Shown here piece by piece: positions 7,088-14,704 of a DNA stretch of 18,170 bases. The notes under the pieces were generated by a model. It was not told the DNA's origin, did no database searches, and saw only the letters and a list, made by a program, of their open reading frames with translations. The translations under genes and the position numbers were made by a program. Origin of the DNA: JAAZGD01 sp964383845 (GTDB lineage: Bacteria; Bacillota; Clostridia; Peptostreptococcales; Anaerovoracaceae); assembly GCA_964383845.1 (NCBI GenBank), contig CAYLIF010000028.1, forward strand, positions 1 to 18,170. The letters run 5' to 3'. Positions within the stretch are counted from its first letter, which is position 1; every line of letters begins with the position of its first letter.

Positions 7088-7564
7088 TTAATCTCCCTGG
7101 TACTCTCCGGATTTACCTCCAGTTTTTTCAGTAAGTCTTATATCCGTAATTTTCATCCCTCGGTCTATAGCCTTACACATATCGTAAATAGTTAGGGCTG
7201 CTACAGAAACTCCATGTAGGGCTTCCATCTCTATCCCCGTTTTCCCTTGAGTTGTGGCTTTGCAGCTTATATGAATTGCACTTTGCTCTTCATCAATATC
7301 AAAACCCATTTCTACCCCGTTAATTGCTATGTTATGGCACATGGGAATGGCCTCCCAAGTCTTTTTAACGGCCATAATTCCAGCGGTTTGGGCCACCCCC
7401 AGCACATCGCCTTTTGACATGTCACCTTGAATGATTTTTTCCAAGGTTTCTTTTTTCATAGTTATAGTTCCCTTAGCTACGCCAAGTCTTTTGGTATCAT
7501 CCTTATCTCCAACATCCACCATCCTAGGTCTACCATTCTCATCTAAATGCGTGAGTTTATCCAT
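7088..7564 (-). CDS. moaC: Cyclic pyranopterin monophosphate synthase
   Basis: Converts the MoaA product 3',8-cyclo-H2-GTP into cyclic pyranopterin monophosphate in molybdenum cofactor synthesis. 158 residues, normal length. Visible family motifs are LTHLDENGRPRMVDV at the N-terminus and AGIMAVKKTWEAIPMCHNI (the family more often has PLCHP, so CHN is a small variation). EMEALHGVSVAALTIYDMCKA contains D128 and K131, the catalytic pair by comparison with E. coli. LTEKTGGKSG lies near the end. ATG at 7564 comes four bases after the moaA stop, and its ribosome binding site GGGGG lies in the last moaA codons. It is the last gene of its operon; no clear terminator follows. Confidence 0.96.
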   Translation of the reverse strand: MDKLTHLDENGRPRMVDVGDKDDTKRLGVAKGTITMKKETLEKIIQGDMSKGDVLGVAQTAGIMAVKKTWEAIPMCHNIAINGVEMGFDIDEEQSAIHISCKATTQGKTGIEMEALHGVSVAALTIYDMCKAIDRGMKITDIRLTEKTGGKSGEYQGD

Positions 7565-7568
7565 TGCT

Positions 7569-8549
7569 TTAGCCCCCTATTTTATTCATATTACGCTCAA
7601 CTGTGGCTTTCCCTGGTTCTAAGTGATGACACTCTTCCTTAGCCATAATTGCCTTTTCTATACTCTTCTTTACTTTTCCTATGTCAAACTCTCCATTTGC
7701 ATCTGGTATCAGAGAGGCTTTTAGATCATGTTCATAGTTAGAATGTAAACACGTCTTTAATTTTCCGTCTGAAGTTATGCGAACCTTATTGCAATTGGGG
7801 CAAAAACAATGGCTAAAAGGGCTTATAAATCCAATATATCCTTGACTGCCAGGAAAGGAATAAAGTTGAGCGACTCCTGATTCATGAAAAGAGGCTTCAA
7901 CAGGCCTTAGTTCAGGGAGTTTCGCTAAGATTTCCTCAGAAGAAATATATTCATAATTAATATCCTTATTTCCTTTGAAGGGCATAAGCTCGATAAACCT
8001 AACTTCAAAAGCTTCTTCCATAGTAAGCTGGGCGAAATCGTGGATTTCGTCATCATTAAAACCTTTCATGGTAACTACATTTAGTTTTATGGGAGAAAAC
8101 CCTGCTTCTTTAGAAGCCTTGATGCCAGCTAAAACATCCTTCAGATCGCCGCATCGGGTTATTTCATTGAATTTATGGTGATTAAGTGAGTCCAAACTTA
8201 TATTAACCCTATCTAAACCTGCTGCTTTTAAGGGCTTTGCTAGTCTCTCAAGTAAAGCACCGTTTGTTGTCATGGTAAGTTCCACAACTCCAGGAATGGA
8301 TTTCAACCTTTTTACAAAGTCCACAATCCCCTTACGTACCAGCGGTTCTCCACCAGTTAGTCGAAATTTATGTATCCCAAGCTCTACACTAGCTTTAACA
8401 ATTGTCTCTAACTCTTCATATCTTAATATTTGGTCATGCCCTAAATCAGGGATTCCCTCTTCGGGCATACAATATTTGCATCTATAATTACATTTATCCG
8501 TTATGGAAAGTCTCATATAATTAATTTCTCTACCGTAACTATCCTTCAT
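7569..8549 (-). CDS. moaA: GTP 3',8-cyclase, radical SAM
   Basis: Radical-SAM enzyme that starts molybdenum cofactor synthesis by cyclising GTP. 326 residues, typical length. The N-terminal cluster is C20-x3-C24-x2-C27 (CNYRCKYC) and binds the SAM-cleaving 4Fe-4S. RLTGGEPLVRKG is the SAM-contact GGE motif. The C-terminal substrate-binding cluster is C250-x2-C253-x13-C267. The protein ends in Gly-Gly, the conserved tail needed for activity in MoaA. ATG at 8549 behind TAGGAG. It sits between a hotdog thioesterase gene and moaC. Later pathway genes (moaD/E, moeA, mogA) are not in the window, and no molybdenum-cofactor riboswitch is evident upstream. Confidence 0.96.
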   Translation of the reverse strand: MKDSYGREINYMRLSITDKCNYRCKYCMPEEGIPDLGHDQILRYEELETIVKASVELGIHKFRLTGGEPLVRKGIVDFVKRLKSIPGVVELTMTTNGALLERLAKPLKAAGLDRVNISLDSLNHHKFNEITRCGDLKDVLAGIKASKEAGFSPIKLNVVTMKGFNDDEIHDFAQLTMEEAFEVRFIELMPFKGNKDINYEYISSEEILAKLPELRPVEASFHESGVAQLYSFPGSQGYIGFISPFSHCFCPNCNKVRITSDGKLKTCLHSNYEHDLKASLIPDANGEFDIGKVKKSIEKAIMAKEECHHLEPGKATVERNMNKIGG

Positions 8550-8557
8550 AAAAACTC

Positions 8558-9070
8558 CTAAAATCTATCGCTATTATTTAATATTCTCTTAAGAACACCA
8601 TTCTCAAACCCTACATTATCTTGCTTTTCTTTATCTATATTCAAATAGACAGCAGATCCTGTCACCAATATTTTCCCATTTTTATTGCTGCTTCCTTCTA
8701 AATAAAAGTGGGATATCCTTTTCCCTAAGGAAATTGCTTTAGCTTTAACTAGCAAAGTATCTTCCAACATAACTGGCCGTAGATATTTCATTTCGAGTGA
8801 AACAGTTGGAATAAATTGAGTCCCGGATAAAAACCTCGCCAAAGCTGACACTGTTATATCAAAAGCCACTCCAACTAATCCACCTTGCATAACACCTACT
8901 CTGTTGGACTGCCAACCTTGAATAGGAAAAGCAAAGGTCATGAATTGCTCTTCAAAAGAACATTCATAAGCCTCCCCCATCATCATCCCATTGATAGAAT
9001 CTTTTTGGGCTTCATTATTCTCTATCATAGTCTTTTTTACATACTCTTCCATTTCAAGCTGCTTGTTCAT
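8558..9070 (-). CDS. PaaI-type hotdog-fold thioesterase
   Basis: 170-residue protein with one hotdog domain, predicted to hydrolyse acyl-CoA or a related thioester. The core motif is N-R-V-G-V-M-Q-G-G-L-V-G-V-A-F-D-I around residues 56-72, the counterpart of the N-x-x-G-x-x-H-G-G catalytic helix of PaaI/YdiI proteins. Gln replaces the usual His before GG. TVSLEMKYLRP and the strand AKAISLGKRISHFYLEG follow in the expected order. The first 30 residues are polar and Met-rich. ATG at 9070 with a modest AAGGAAC site. It heads the moaA-moaC transcript with eight bases before moaA. Its substrate and its link to cofactor synthesis are unknown. Confidence 0.82.
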   Translation of the reverse strand: MNKQLEMEEYVKKTMIENNEAQKDSINGMMMGEAYECSFEEQFMTFAFPIQGWQSNRVGVMQGGLVGVAFDITVSALARFLSGTQFIPTVSLEMKYLRPVMLEDTLLVKAKAISLGKRISHFYLEGSSNKNGKILVTGSAVYLNIDKEKQDNVGFENGVLKRILNNSDRF

Positions 9071-9114
9071 CCTAGTTCCTTGCTTTCTGCTTCTATTTAC
9101 TATCCTAATAATAA

Positions 9115-9120
9115 ATTATA
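9115..9120 (-). promoter_or_regulatory. Candidate -10 box for thioesterase-moaA-moaC
   Basis: Perfect TATAAT on the minus strand in TAGTGTATAATTTATT, 45 bases before the thioesterase ATG and just after the dehydrogenase stop. No good -35 box is found at 16-18 bp, and no terminator separates it from the upstream operon, so read-through is also possible. Confidence 0.4.
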
Positions 9121-9140
9121 CACTAGAAAACAAGGTTCTA

Positions 9141-10067
9141 CTACCCTTTTAAATCCACACGGTTAATGTTGGTCTTATTAAAGTATCCATCTAGGTTCGC
9201 TACGGCTAGAGAAATAAGTCGCTTTCTTGTCTCATAAGGCATCCAAGCATTGTGAGGGGTAATAATACAATTATCAAGTCCAATTAACGGGCTAGGCTTT
9301 TCTATTAGCGGAGGCTCCAAAGCTAATACATCAACAGCAGCCCCTCTGAGCTTTCCACTTATTAGAGCCCTTGCTAAATCCTCTTCATTTATAAGACCCC
9401 CTCGGGCAGTATTTATAAGGAAGGCCCCATCTTTCATCTCACTTATAAAATCTTTATCTATCATTTGGCGATTTTTTTCTGTCAAAGGACAGTGTAATGA
9501 AAGAACATCTGCCTTTCTCGTCTTTTCTGGGTCTTTGCTGTATATTACAACATCCATACCCAGTGCTTTTGCAATAAAAGCCACCTGGCTACCAATTTTA
9601 CCGTATCCAAGGATTCCAAGGGTTTTGCCAGCTAACAAGGTTAAGGGTTTTAAATAGAAGCAGTCATCAGAGATTTCGTACCATTTCCCTCCCTGAACAG
9701 CCTGGTTATGGATGCCCACTTGATTTGCAAGTTCTAATAACAGTGCAATAGTATGTTGAGCCACTGCCTGTGTTGAATATTCAGAGACGTTAGTTACTGC
9801 AATGCCTTTTTCTCTAGCTGCAGTTAAGTCAATATGGTTGTAGCCAGTACAAAGGACTCCGATATATTCTAAGTTCTTTGCCAGGTCCATCATCTCTCGA
9901 TCTACCCCTACAGCATTTACGAAAATCCCATGAGCATTTTTTATCCGTAGTATCGCTTCCTCTCTTGTTGAGCGAGGAAAAACGTCAAGGTCTCCAAATT
10001 TTTCTAACGCTTTCCAAGATAAATCTCCAGGGTTTGTAGTGTATCCGTCTAAAACCACTAGCTTCAT
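9141..10067 (-). CDS. D-isomer-specific 2-hydroxyacid dehydrogenase (hydroxypyruvate reductase-like)
   Basis: NAD(P)-dependent oxidoreductase that would reduce a 2-keto acid such as hydroxypyruvate to the D-2-hydroxy acid. The Rossmann motif is G154-Y-G-K-I-G159. The catalytic triad Arg222 (NTARGG), Glu251 (ALEPP) and His272 (TPHNAW) is complete. Length is 308, slightly short. The shortfall lies between the second Rossmann strand (VVIYSKDP, about 173-180) and VLSLHCPL, where relatives carry some 15-20 more residues. The usual Asp of that strand, which selects NAD, is Ser177 here. ATG at 10067 behind GGAGGGTGACAGA, 25 bases after bioY. The name glycerate dehydrogenase is plausible but the substrate is not fixed by sequence. 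Confidence 0.88.
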   Translation of the reverse strand: MKLVVLDGYTTNPGDLSWKALEKFGDLDVFPRSTREEAILRIKNAHGIFVNAVGVDREMMDLAKNLEYIGVLCTGYNHIDLTAAREKGIAVTNVSEYSTQAVAQHTIALLLELANQVGIHNQAVQGGKWYEISDDCFYLKPLTLLAGKTLGILGYGKIGSQVAFIAKALGMDVVIYSKDPEKTRKADVLSLHCPLTEKNRQMIDKDFISEMKDGAFLINTARGGLINEEDLARALISGKLRGAAVDVLALEPPLIEKPSPLIGLDNCIITPHNAWMPYETRKRLISLAVANLDGYFNKTNINRVDLKG

Positions 10068-10092
10068 TCTGTCACCCTCCTTTGTTGTGCCT

Positions 10093-10677
10093 TTAGCTCC
10101 TTCCCAGAATGTTTTTTACAACGGGCCTAAGCCTTTTGGCAATTATCGCTGCTAAGACCGCTGTTACAAGATCTCCTGGTATTACCATTACAAAGCAATA
10201 TAGAAATAAAGGCCCTATTCCAATGGGAATGTTAATTACGAAATTTGAGATCATATAAAAGTATACGACTCCAAAGGCATATATTACAAGTATTCCCCCA
10301 AGATTTGCTAACATCCATTCCTTGATACCAGGGTTTTTATACCTTTGGGCAATCTTGCCAACCACATAAGCTCCCACACAAAATCCAATAATATACCCAA
10401 ATGATGGCCTGAAAATGTAGCCGAATCCACCACCTTCAGCAAATATAGGAACACCTACCAAACCAAGAGCCATATATAGAACTGCACTGTATGCCCCCAG
10501 TTTAGGCCCCAATAATAGACCTGATAAGAGCACGAAAAACACTTGAAATGTAATGGGTATGAAGGGGGTTGGAATTCTAATAAATGCGCCTACCGCTATA
10601 AGGGCAGTAAATAAAGCGATTAGAGTCATATCTTGTATTGAGATTTTGCTATTAGTGGTATTAATAGATTTATTCAT
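10093..10677 (-). CDS. bioY: BioY family biotin importer (ECF S-component)
   Basis: Membrane substrate-binding subunit for biotin uptake. 194 residues with about six hydrophobic segments. Family motifs include FIRIPTPFIPITFQVFFVLL (residues about 28-47), LLGPKLGAYSAVLYMALGLVGVPIFAEGGG, and FRPSFGYIIGFCVGAYVVG. ATG at 10677 behind GAGGAGACAAA, 36 bases after birA. BioY may act alone or with shared EcfA/EcfT energising subunits, none of which are encoded here. Pairing with birA and the absence of biotin synthesis genes in the window fit an organism that imports biotin. Confidence 0.95.
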   Translation of the reverse strand: MNKSINTTNSKISIQDMTLIALFTALIAVGAFIRIPTPFIPITFQVFFVLLSGLLLGPKLGAYSAVLYMALGLVGVPIFAEGGGFGYIFRPSFGYIIGFCVGAYVVGKIAQRYKNPGIKEWMLANLGGILVIYAFGVVYFYMISNFVINIPIGIGPLFLYCFVMVIPGDLVTAVLAAIIAKRLRPVVKNILGRS

Positions 10678-10713
10678 TTTGTCTCCTCAAAAAATTAATA
10701 GATACTATTTAGT

Positions 10714-11688
10714 TTAAACAGGTCTGATGCTTACCTCTCCTGAAGATATCCGCTCAATTTCTCCGTCTTCCCTCTTTACTATTAAATGAAAATTCTCATC
10801 TATGTCTAGCGCTTTTGCTTTTTTTGGAGTGTCTTCTCCCCTAAGGATTAGTATATCTTTTCCGGTTACCATAGATCTATTGCGATATCCAGGCAAAAAT
10901 TCTTTTGCTTGCAATTTATTATAGTAGGTCCAAAAATGAAAAAGTACCTCCGCCACCAAAAGATTTCGGCTATCTTTAGGGGACTCTGCTTCTTTGAAAA
11001 CACCACCTGCCAATGAGCTGATGTCAGCAGGAAAACCATCAGGAGGTTCAGTCAAATTTATGCCTATTCCTAAAATCACTTGACCCAGTCTTCTATTCTC
11101 CATGTCAAAAATGCCTTCAGTTAAAATTCCACAAACTTTTTTCTTCTTTATGTAAATATCGTTAACCCACTTAATTTCCGCATCTTCACCCGTTAACTTT
11201 TCTATTGCTTCTGACACTGCAACTGCCGCTGCAGCAGTTATAGTTGTTGCCTCATCAATAGCTATGGCTGGAGTGAGAAGTAGGCTGAAATAGACTCCTG
11301 TGCCCTTAGGAGAGTGAAAGTTGCGACCTAGTCGACCCTTGCCTCCAGTTTGCTCTTGGGCTACTACAACTTTTCCTTCTTTTGCTTTTAAATCTTTTAA
11401 TAAATCATTTGTAGATATCACTTGCTCATGAACTTCTATATCAAAAACTCCCTCTAAGGAGCCAAGATACTTTTCTATGCCTTGAGGAGAAATTATATCG
11501 CTATTGTCATTTAGCATATATCCCTTATTTGGAACTCCAATAACTTCGTATCCATTTTCTTGTAAATGCTTCACAGATTTCCATACAGAATTTCTGCTGA
11601 CCCCTAATAATCCCGCAAGTTCCTCACCAGATATATACTTTCCACGGTTATTCTCAAGTTCTTTTAACACCCTGTCTTTTACTGACAT
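10714..11688 (-). CDS. birA: Bifunctional biotin ligase / biotin operon repressor
   Basis: Attaches biotin to carrier-protein lysines through biotinyl-AMP and, as a class II BirA, also represses biotin genes. 324 residues. The N-terminal winged helix covers about residues 17-60 (ISGEELAGLLGVSRNSVWK, then GYEVIGVPNKGYML). The ligase domain contains the biotin/ATP loop G-G-K-G-R-L-G-R (115-122), K-W-V-N-D-I near 173-178, KVCGIL and GIGINL. A small C-terminal SH3-like domain follows. ATG at 11688 behind AGGAGAG. It is the first gene of birA-bioY-dehydrogenase. No full two-armed TTGTTAAC-type BirA operator is visible upstream, so self-regulation cannot be claimed. Its client in this region may be the partner of the carboxyltransferase. 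Confidence 0.96.
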   Translation of the reverse strand: MSVKDRVLKELENNRGKYISGEELAGLLGVSRNSVWKSVKHLQENGYEVIGVPNKGYMLNDNSDIISPQGIEKYLGSLEGVFDIEVHEQVISTNDLLKDLKAKEGKVVVAQEQTGGKGRLGRNFHSPKGTGVYFSLLLTPAIAIDEATTITAAAAVAVSEAIEKLTGEDAEIKWVNDIYIKKKKVCGILTEGIFDMENRRLGQVILGIGINLTEPPDGFPADISSLAGGVFKEAESPKDSRNLLVAEVLFHFWTYYNKLQAKEFLPGYRNRSMVTGKDILILRGEDTPKKAKALDIDENFHLIVKREDGEIERISSGEVSIRPV

Positions 11689-11795
11689 TGAATCTCTCCT
11701 CTAACTTTAACAGATAAAAAACACTCTTAACTCCTGCTTTTAAATAAAAGCTGCAATATGGTTCTCCGAGTTTTTTTAACCACTTAACAAAAGAG

Positions 11796-11824
11796 ATTCT
11801 AACACATTGAAAAAGCATCGTCAA
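11796..11824 (-). promoter_or_regulatory. Promoter of birA-bioY-dehydrogenase operon
   Basis: Read on the minus strand: TTGACG (11819-11824), a 17-bp spacer, then TAGAAT (11796-11801) preceded by TGT (extended -10). Five of six bases match in each box. Transcription would begin near 11789, leaving a leader of about 100 bases before birA. The -35 box lies inside the 3' arm of the sbcC terminator hairpin. Confidence 0.72.
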
Positions 11825-11856
11825 CCGTATGTTTTTTCAGGTTGACAATGCTTTTT
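11810..11856 (-). terminator. Rho-independent terminator after sbcC
   Basis: Seventeen-bp arms at 11810-11826 and 11840-11856 with a 13-base loop. In minus-strand RNA all pairs form, one of them G-U, and the 3' arm ends in five U. On the plus strand the same hairpin has one mismatch and is followed by a T-rich tail, but no plus-strand gene precedes it. It lies about 80 bases past the sbcC stop. Confidence 0.82.
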
Positions 11857-11938
11857 ATGCTTTTTGTTGTTCCATTCTATTTTTTCACAATAAACACAAT
11901 TTTAATAATAAGATTCGAAATTCTTATGTCTAATAAAT

Positions 11939-14704
11939 TCAGCTTATAATCTCTACCCTGCTGCCTCCAGATTTATCTTTTTTTACAAGTATCTGCTTGT
12001 CTATTTTATCTTTAAGCTCTGCCACATGAGAAATGATTCCTACCAATCGATTGCCTTCAGTCAGGCCTAGTAGCGCCTTCATTGCCTGTTGAAGAGATTC
12101 ATCATCTAGAGATCCAAATCCTTCATCTACAAACATAGTATCTAGCTGAACACCTCCTGCCGAGGACTGAATTTCATCAGAAAGTCCAAGAGCCAGTGAA
12201 AGTGATGCTTTAAATGATTCGCCTCCGGAAAGAGTTTTAACGCTCCTTTCCGTTCCATTATAGTGATCAATAACATCTAGTTCTAGTCCACTTTGACTTC
12301 TATTATTTTCAGCTTCAACTCTGCGCTTTAATTCATACTGCCCACCAGACATAACCATAAACCTGGTGTTCGCTCTGGCAATGATTCTTTCAAAATAATT
12401 CATTTGTATATATGTTTCCAGCATTATTTTTTCTTTGCCGCTTACATTACCATTAGCCGTATTTGAAAGAGTTCTCATCCATAGCCATCGTTTTTCTTGT
12501 TCCACTAAATTTCCCCTTTGTTCATTGATTTTCTCCAGAGCCCTGCTATTATTGTCTCTTCTACCAGAGCTATTTGTAATCAATGAAGATAGTATTTGTT
12601 TTTCTGTTTTAAGGGCTTCTTCCTTTTTAGTAACAGCCTCTATATCTAACGGTTGGTAATCTTTATCCTTTGAGCTATAAGCATGAATCTTACCTTCCAA
12701 GCCAATCATATCCGATTTGCAATTATCAAAAGCCTTTTGGGCATCATCAATTGCTCTCTCTAAGGCTAGCTTTTCCATTGTCAGTTTTGAAATATGATTA
12801 TTGGCTTTCTCTTTGTTCTCAAATTTTAAGATCCTAGAAAGTTTTTCTCGTGTTTCACTTGTATTTTTAATTTCAACAGCTATGGAAATCTGTACTTTAT
12901 CTTCCTGTGTCACGGTTGCTTGCAAATCTTCTAACTCTCTTTCCAGTCTGGGAAGAAATTCTTCCAACATTTCTTTTCTCTCTGCTTTCTTTTCTTCTTC
13001 CTCTATTTTCATCTCAAGGTTTTGTAATTTAACCACAAGATCTATAAGCTCACCTTCTATTTTTATTGCAGCTTCTTTGATATCAGTTGTTGCAAATAAA
13101 TCTGCACACTGTTTTGATAGCTCCTTTTCTTGAGCGTCTTTTTGGCCCTTTAAGTTTCCTGCTGCTACACTTAATTTAGAGGCTTCCTCTTCTGCTGCTT
13201 TCTTATTCTCTTCCGCCATTTTTAAATCAGCTTCTCTTGGTAGGTTAGCCGGTAATTCTGCTAAGTGAGGATGTTCTTTAGATCCGCAAACAGGACACGG
13301 CTGGCCATCATCAACATTAAGGGCTAGGATTCCTGCTTGCCCATCTAAGAATGCCTGGCTTTTTATCTGATATTCACTACTCAGTTCTTGAGAACGCATT
13401 TGCGCTGTTGCATATTCCTTCTGCTTTAAGTCTAGACTATTTGAAAGAATATCTAACCTAGCCATATTACCGCTTAGATTCTTTATTAAAACTTGCCTGT
13501 CTTTAAAGGATTTTTGCTGATTGATAAATTGCTCTTTTTCCATACCAACATTTTTTAACCCCACCAATTCCTCGCCTAGGGTCTTTTTTTTATTTCTCTT
13601 TTTTTCAAGAAGTAATTCTTTTTCAACCTTGTTCTCTTGGCTTTTTTCTAGCTTGTTTTTTAGTTGTTCTAAGAGTCTGTGCTTTTCTTCCAACTCATCA
13701 TATTGAGAAAGGCTGTTTTTAGCTGTAATAATTTCTTCAGACAGAAAATCTATTTGTGATTTTTTTGCCTTTTCAATATCTAGCTTTCCCGCCAAACTTT
13801 CCAATAGAGGTTTTTTATCCAACAATTCTTTTTCTGCTTTTACTAGTTCTACTTTTATTCTTTCCATTTCTTCTGCTTTTGTCAGAGCTGTAGTTATTTC
13901 CCTTAAATCCTTTTCTATAGCTTCGAGACTAAATGTGGTGGTTCCTATCTCCTCTTTATCCTGAGATATGATCTTTTCAATCAAAACCACAGTTTCTTCT
14001 AAAGGCAGCTCTCCATCTTTAGCTTTATTTAATTCAAAGCAAAGAACATCATCTTCCTTGCAATTAACTCCATTTATATACTGTTTGATACTTGCATTTA
14101 GTCTTTCACATTCTCTACTAAGTTCTCCAGACTCTTGCTTCAGTTTCTCTTGAAGCACTGAATATAGCTCGGTTTTGAAAATTTGACGGAAGATTTTTTT
14201 CCTGTCTTCGGTAGGAGACAATAATAGCTTTAGAAAGTCTCCCTGGGCAATCATAGCAATCTGAGTGAACTGGTTCCTGTCAATCCCCATGAGCTCTATC
14301 ACCGCTTGGGTAACCTCTCTGGATTTTGTAACTATCCTACCATCAGGAAAGATTAGTTCCGCATCAGCTTTCTCTGAAGTTGTTCCATCTCCTCTTTTAG
14401 TAGGTCTTGTATATTCGGGATTCCGAGTTAGCTTATATTCTTTGCCTGCATATTGAAAAATCAACTCTACAAAAGTAGGAGTTCCTGATTCAGCGTATTT
14501 ACTTCTAAGCATATTAGAATCGCGAATATCTCCGCTAGGCAAACCGTAAAGAGCAAATGTTATGGCATCAAAAATCGTTGTTTTTCCAGCTCCTGTGTCA
14601 CCTGCAATAAGGTAAAGACCTTGGCTGCCTAGCTTGTCCATATCAAGTTGTGTTTTCCCTGCATAGGGACCGAATGCTGAGATAGTTATCTTTACGGGTC
14701 TCAT
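11939..14704 (-). CDS. sbcC: DNA double-strand break repair nuclease ATPase subunit SbcC
   Basis: Rad50-like SMC-type ATPase that partners SbcD to open and cut DNA hairpins and protein-blocked ends. 921 residues from the ATG at 14704 (MRPVKI). This ATG forms an ATGA overlap with the sbcD stop and has GGAGGTGGAGC before it; a start five codons earlier is less likely. Walker A is GDTGAGKTT near residue 36-44. Long coiled coils run through about 200-730. The zinc hook CPVC (C470, C473) sits at their midpoint. The ABC signature LSGGESFKASLSLALG and Walker B LDTMFVDEGFGSLDD lie near the C-terminus. Domain order and length are typical and no defect is seen. Confidence 0.96.
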   Translation of the reverse strand: MRPVKITISAFGPYAGKTQLDMDKLGSQGLYLIAGDTGAGKTTIFDAITFALYGLPSGDIRDSNMLRSKYAESGTPTFVELIFQYAGKEYKLTRNPEYTRPTKRGDGTTSEKADAELIFPDGRIVTKSREVTQAVIELMGIDRNQFTQIAMIAQGDFLKLLLSPTEDRKKIFRQIFKTELYSVLQEKLKQESGELSRECERLNASIKQYINGVNCKEDDVLCFELNKAKDGELPLEETVVLIEKIISQDKEEIGTTTFSLEAIEKDLREITTALTKAEEMERIKVELVKAEKELLDKKPLLESLAGKLDIEKAKKSQIDFLSEEIITAKNSLSQYDELEEKHRLLEQLKNKLEKSQENKVEKELLLEKKRNKKKTLGEELVGLKNVGMEKEQFINQQKSFKDRQVLIKNLSGNMARLDILSNSLDLKQKEYATAQMRSQELSSEYQIKSQAFLDGQAGILALNVDDGQPCPVCGSKEHPHLAELPANLPREADLKMAEENKKAAEEEASKLSVAAGNLKGQKDAQEKELSKQCADLFATTDIKEAAIKIEGELIDLVVKLQNLEMKIEEEEKKAERKEMLEEFLPRLERELEDLQATVTQEDKVQISIAVEIKNTSETREKLSRILKFENKEKANNHISKLTMEKLALERAIDDAQKAFDNCKSDMIGLEGKIHAYSSKDKDYQPLDIEAVTKKEEALKTEKQILSSLITNSSGRRDNNSRALEKINEQRGNLVEQEKRWLWMRTLSNTANGNVSGKEKIMLETYIQMNYFERIIARANTRFMVMSGGQYELKRRVEAENNRSQSGLELDVIDHYNGTERSVKTLSGGESFKASLSLALGLSDEIQSSAGGVQLDTMFVDEGFGSLDDESLQQAMKALLGLTEGNRLVGIISHVAELKDKIDKQILVKKDKSGGSRVEIIS

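Noticed and set aside
8550..9140. A molybdenum-cofactor riboswitch before moaA
   Set aside because: The bases before moaA are coding sequence of the thioesterase, and the 70-base leader further up has no folded core.
11781..11790. TTGTTAAG on the minus strand just after the birA start point as half of a BirA operator
   Set aside because: BirA sites in Bacillota need a second inverted arm (GTTAACAA) about 14-16 bp away. None is present; only a second direct GTTAA follows 8 bp on.
11700..11795. A riboswitch in the ~100-base birA leader
   Set aside because: Only a small 6-bp hairpin (11736-11751, GCTTTT/AAAAGC) is visible. No conserved riboswitch core and no attenuator with a U-tract is seen.
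11908..11927. ATAAGA/TCTTAT hairpin just after the sbcC stop as the terminator
   Set aside because: A 6-bp A/T-rich stem with no U-tract is too weak. The 17-bp hairpin at 11810-11856 is the credible terminator.
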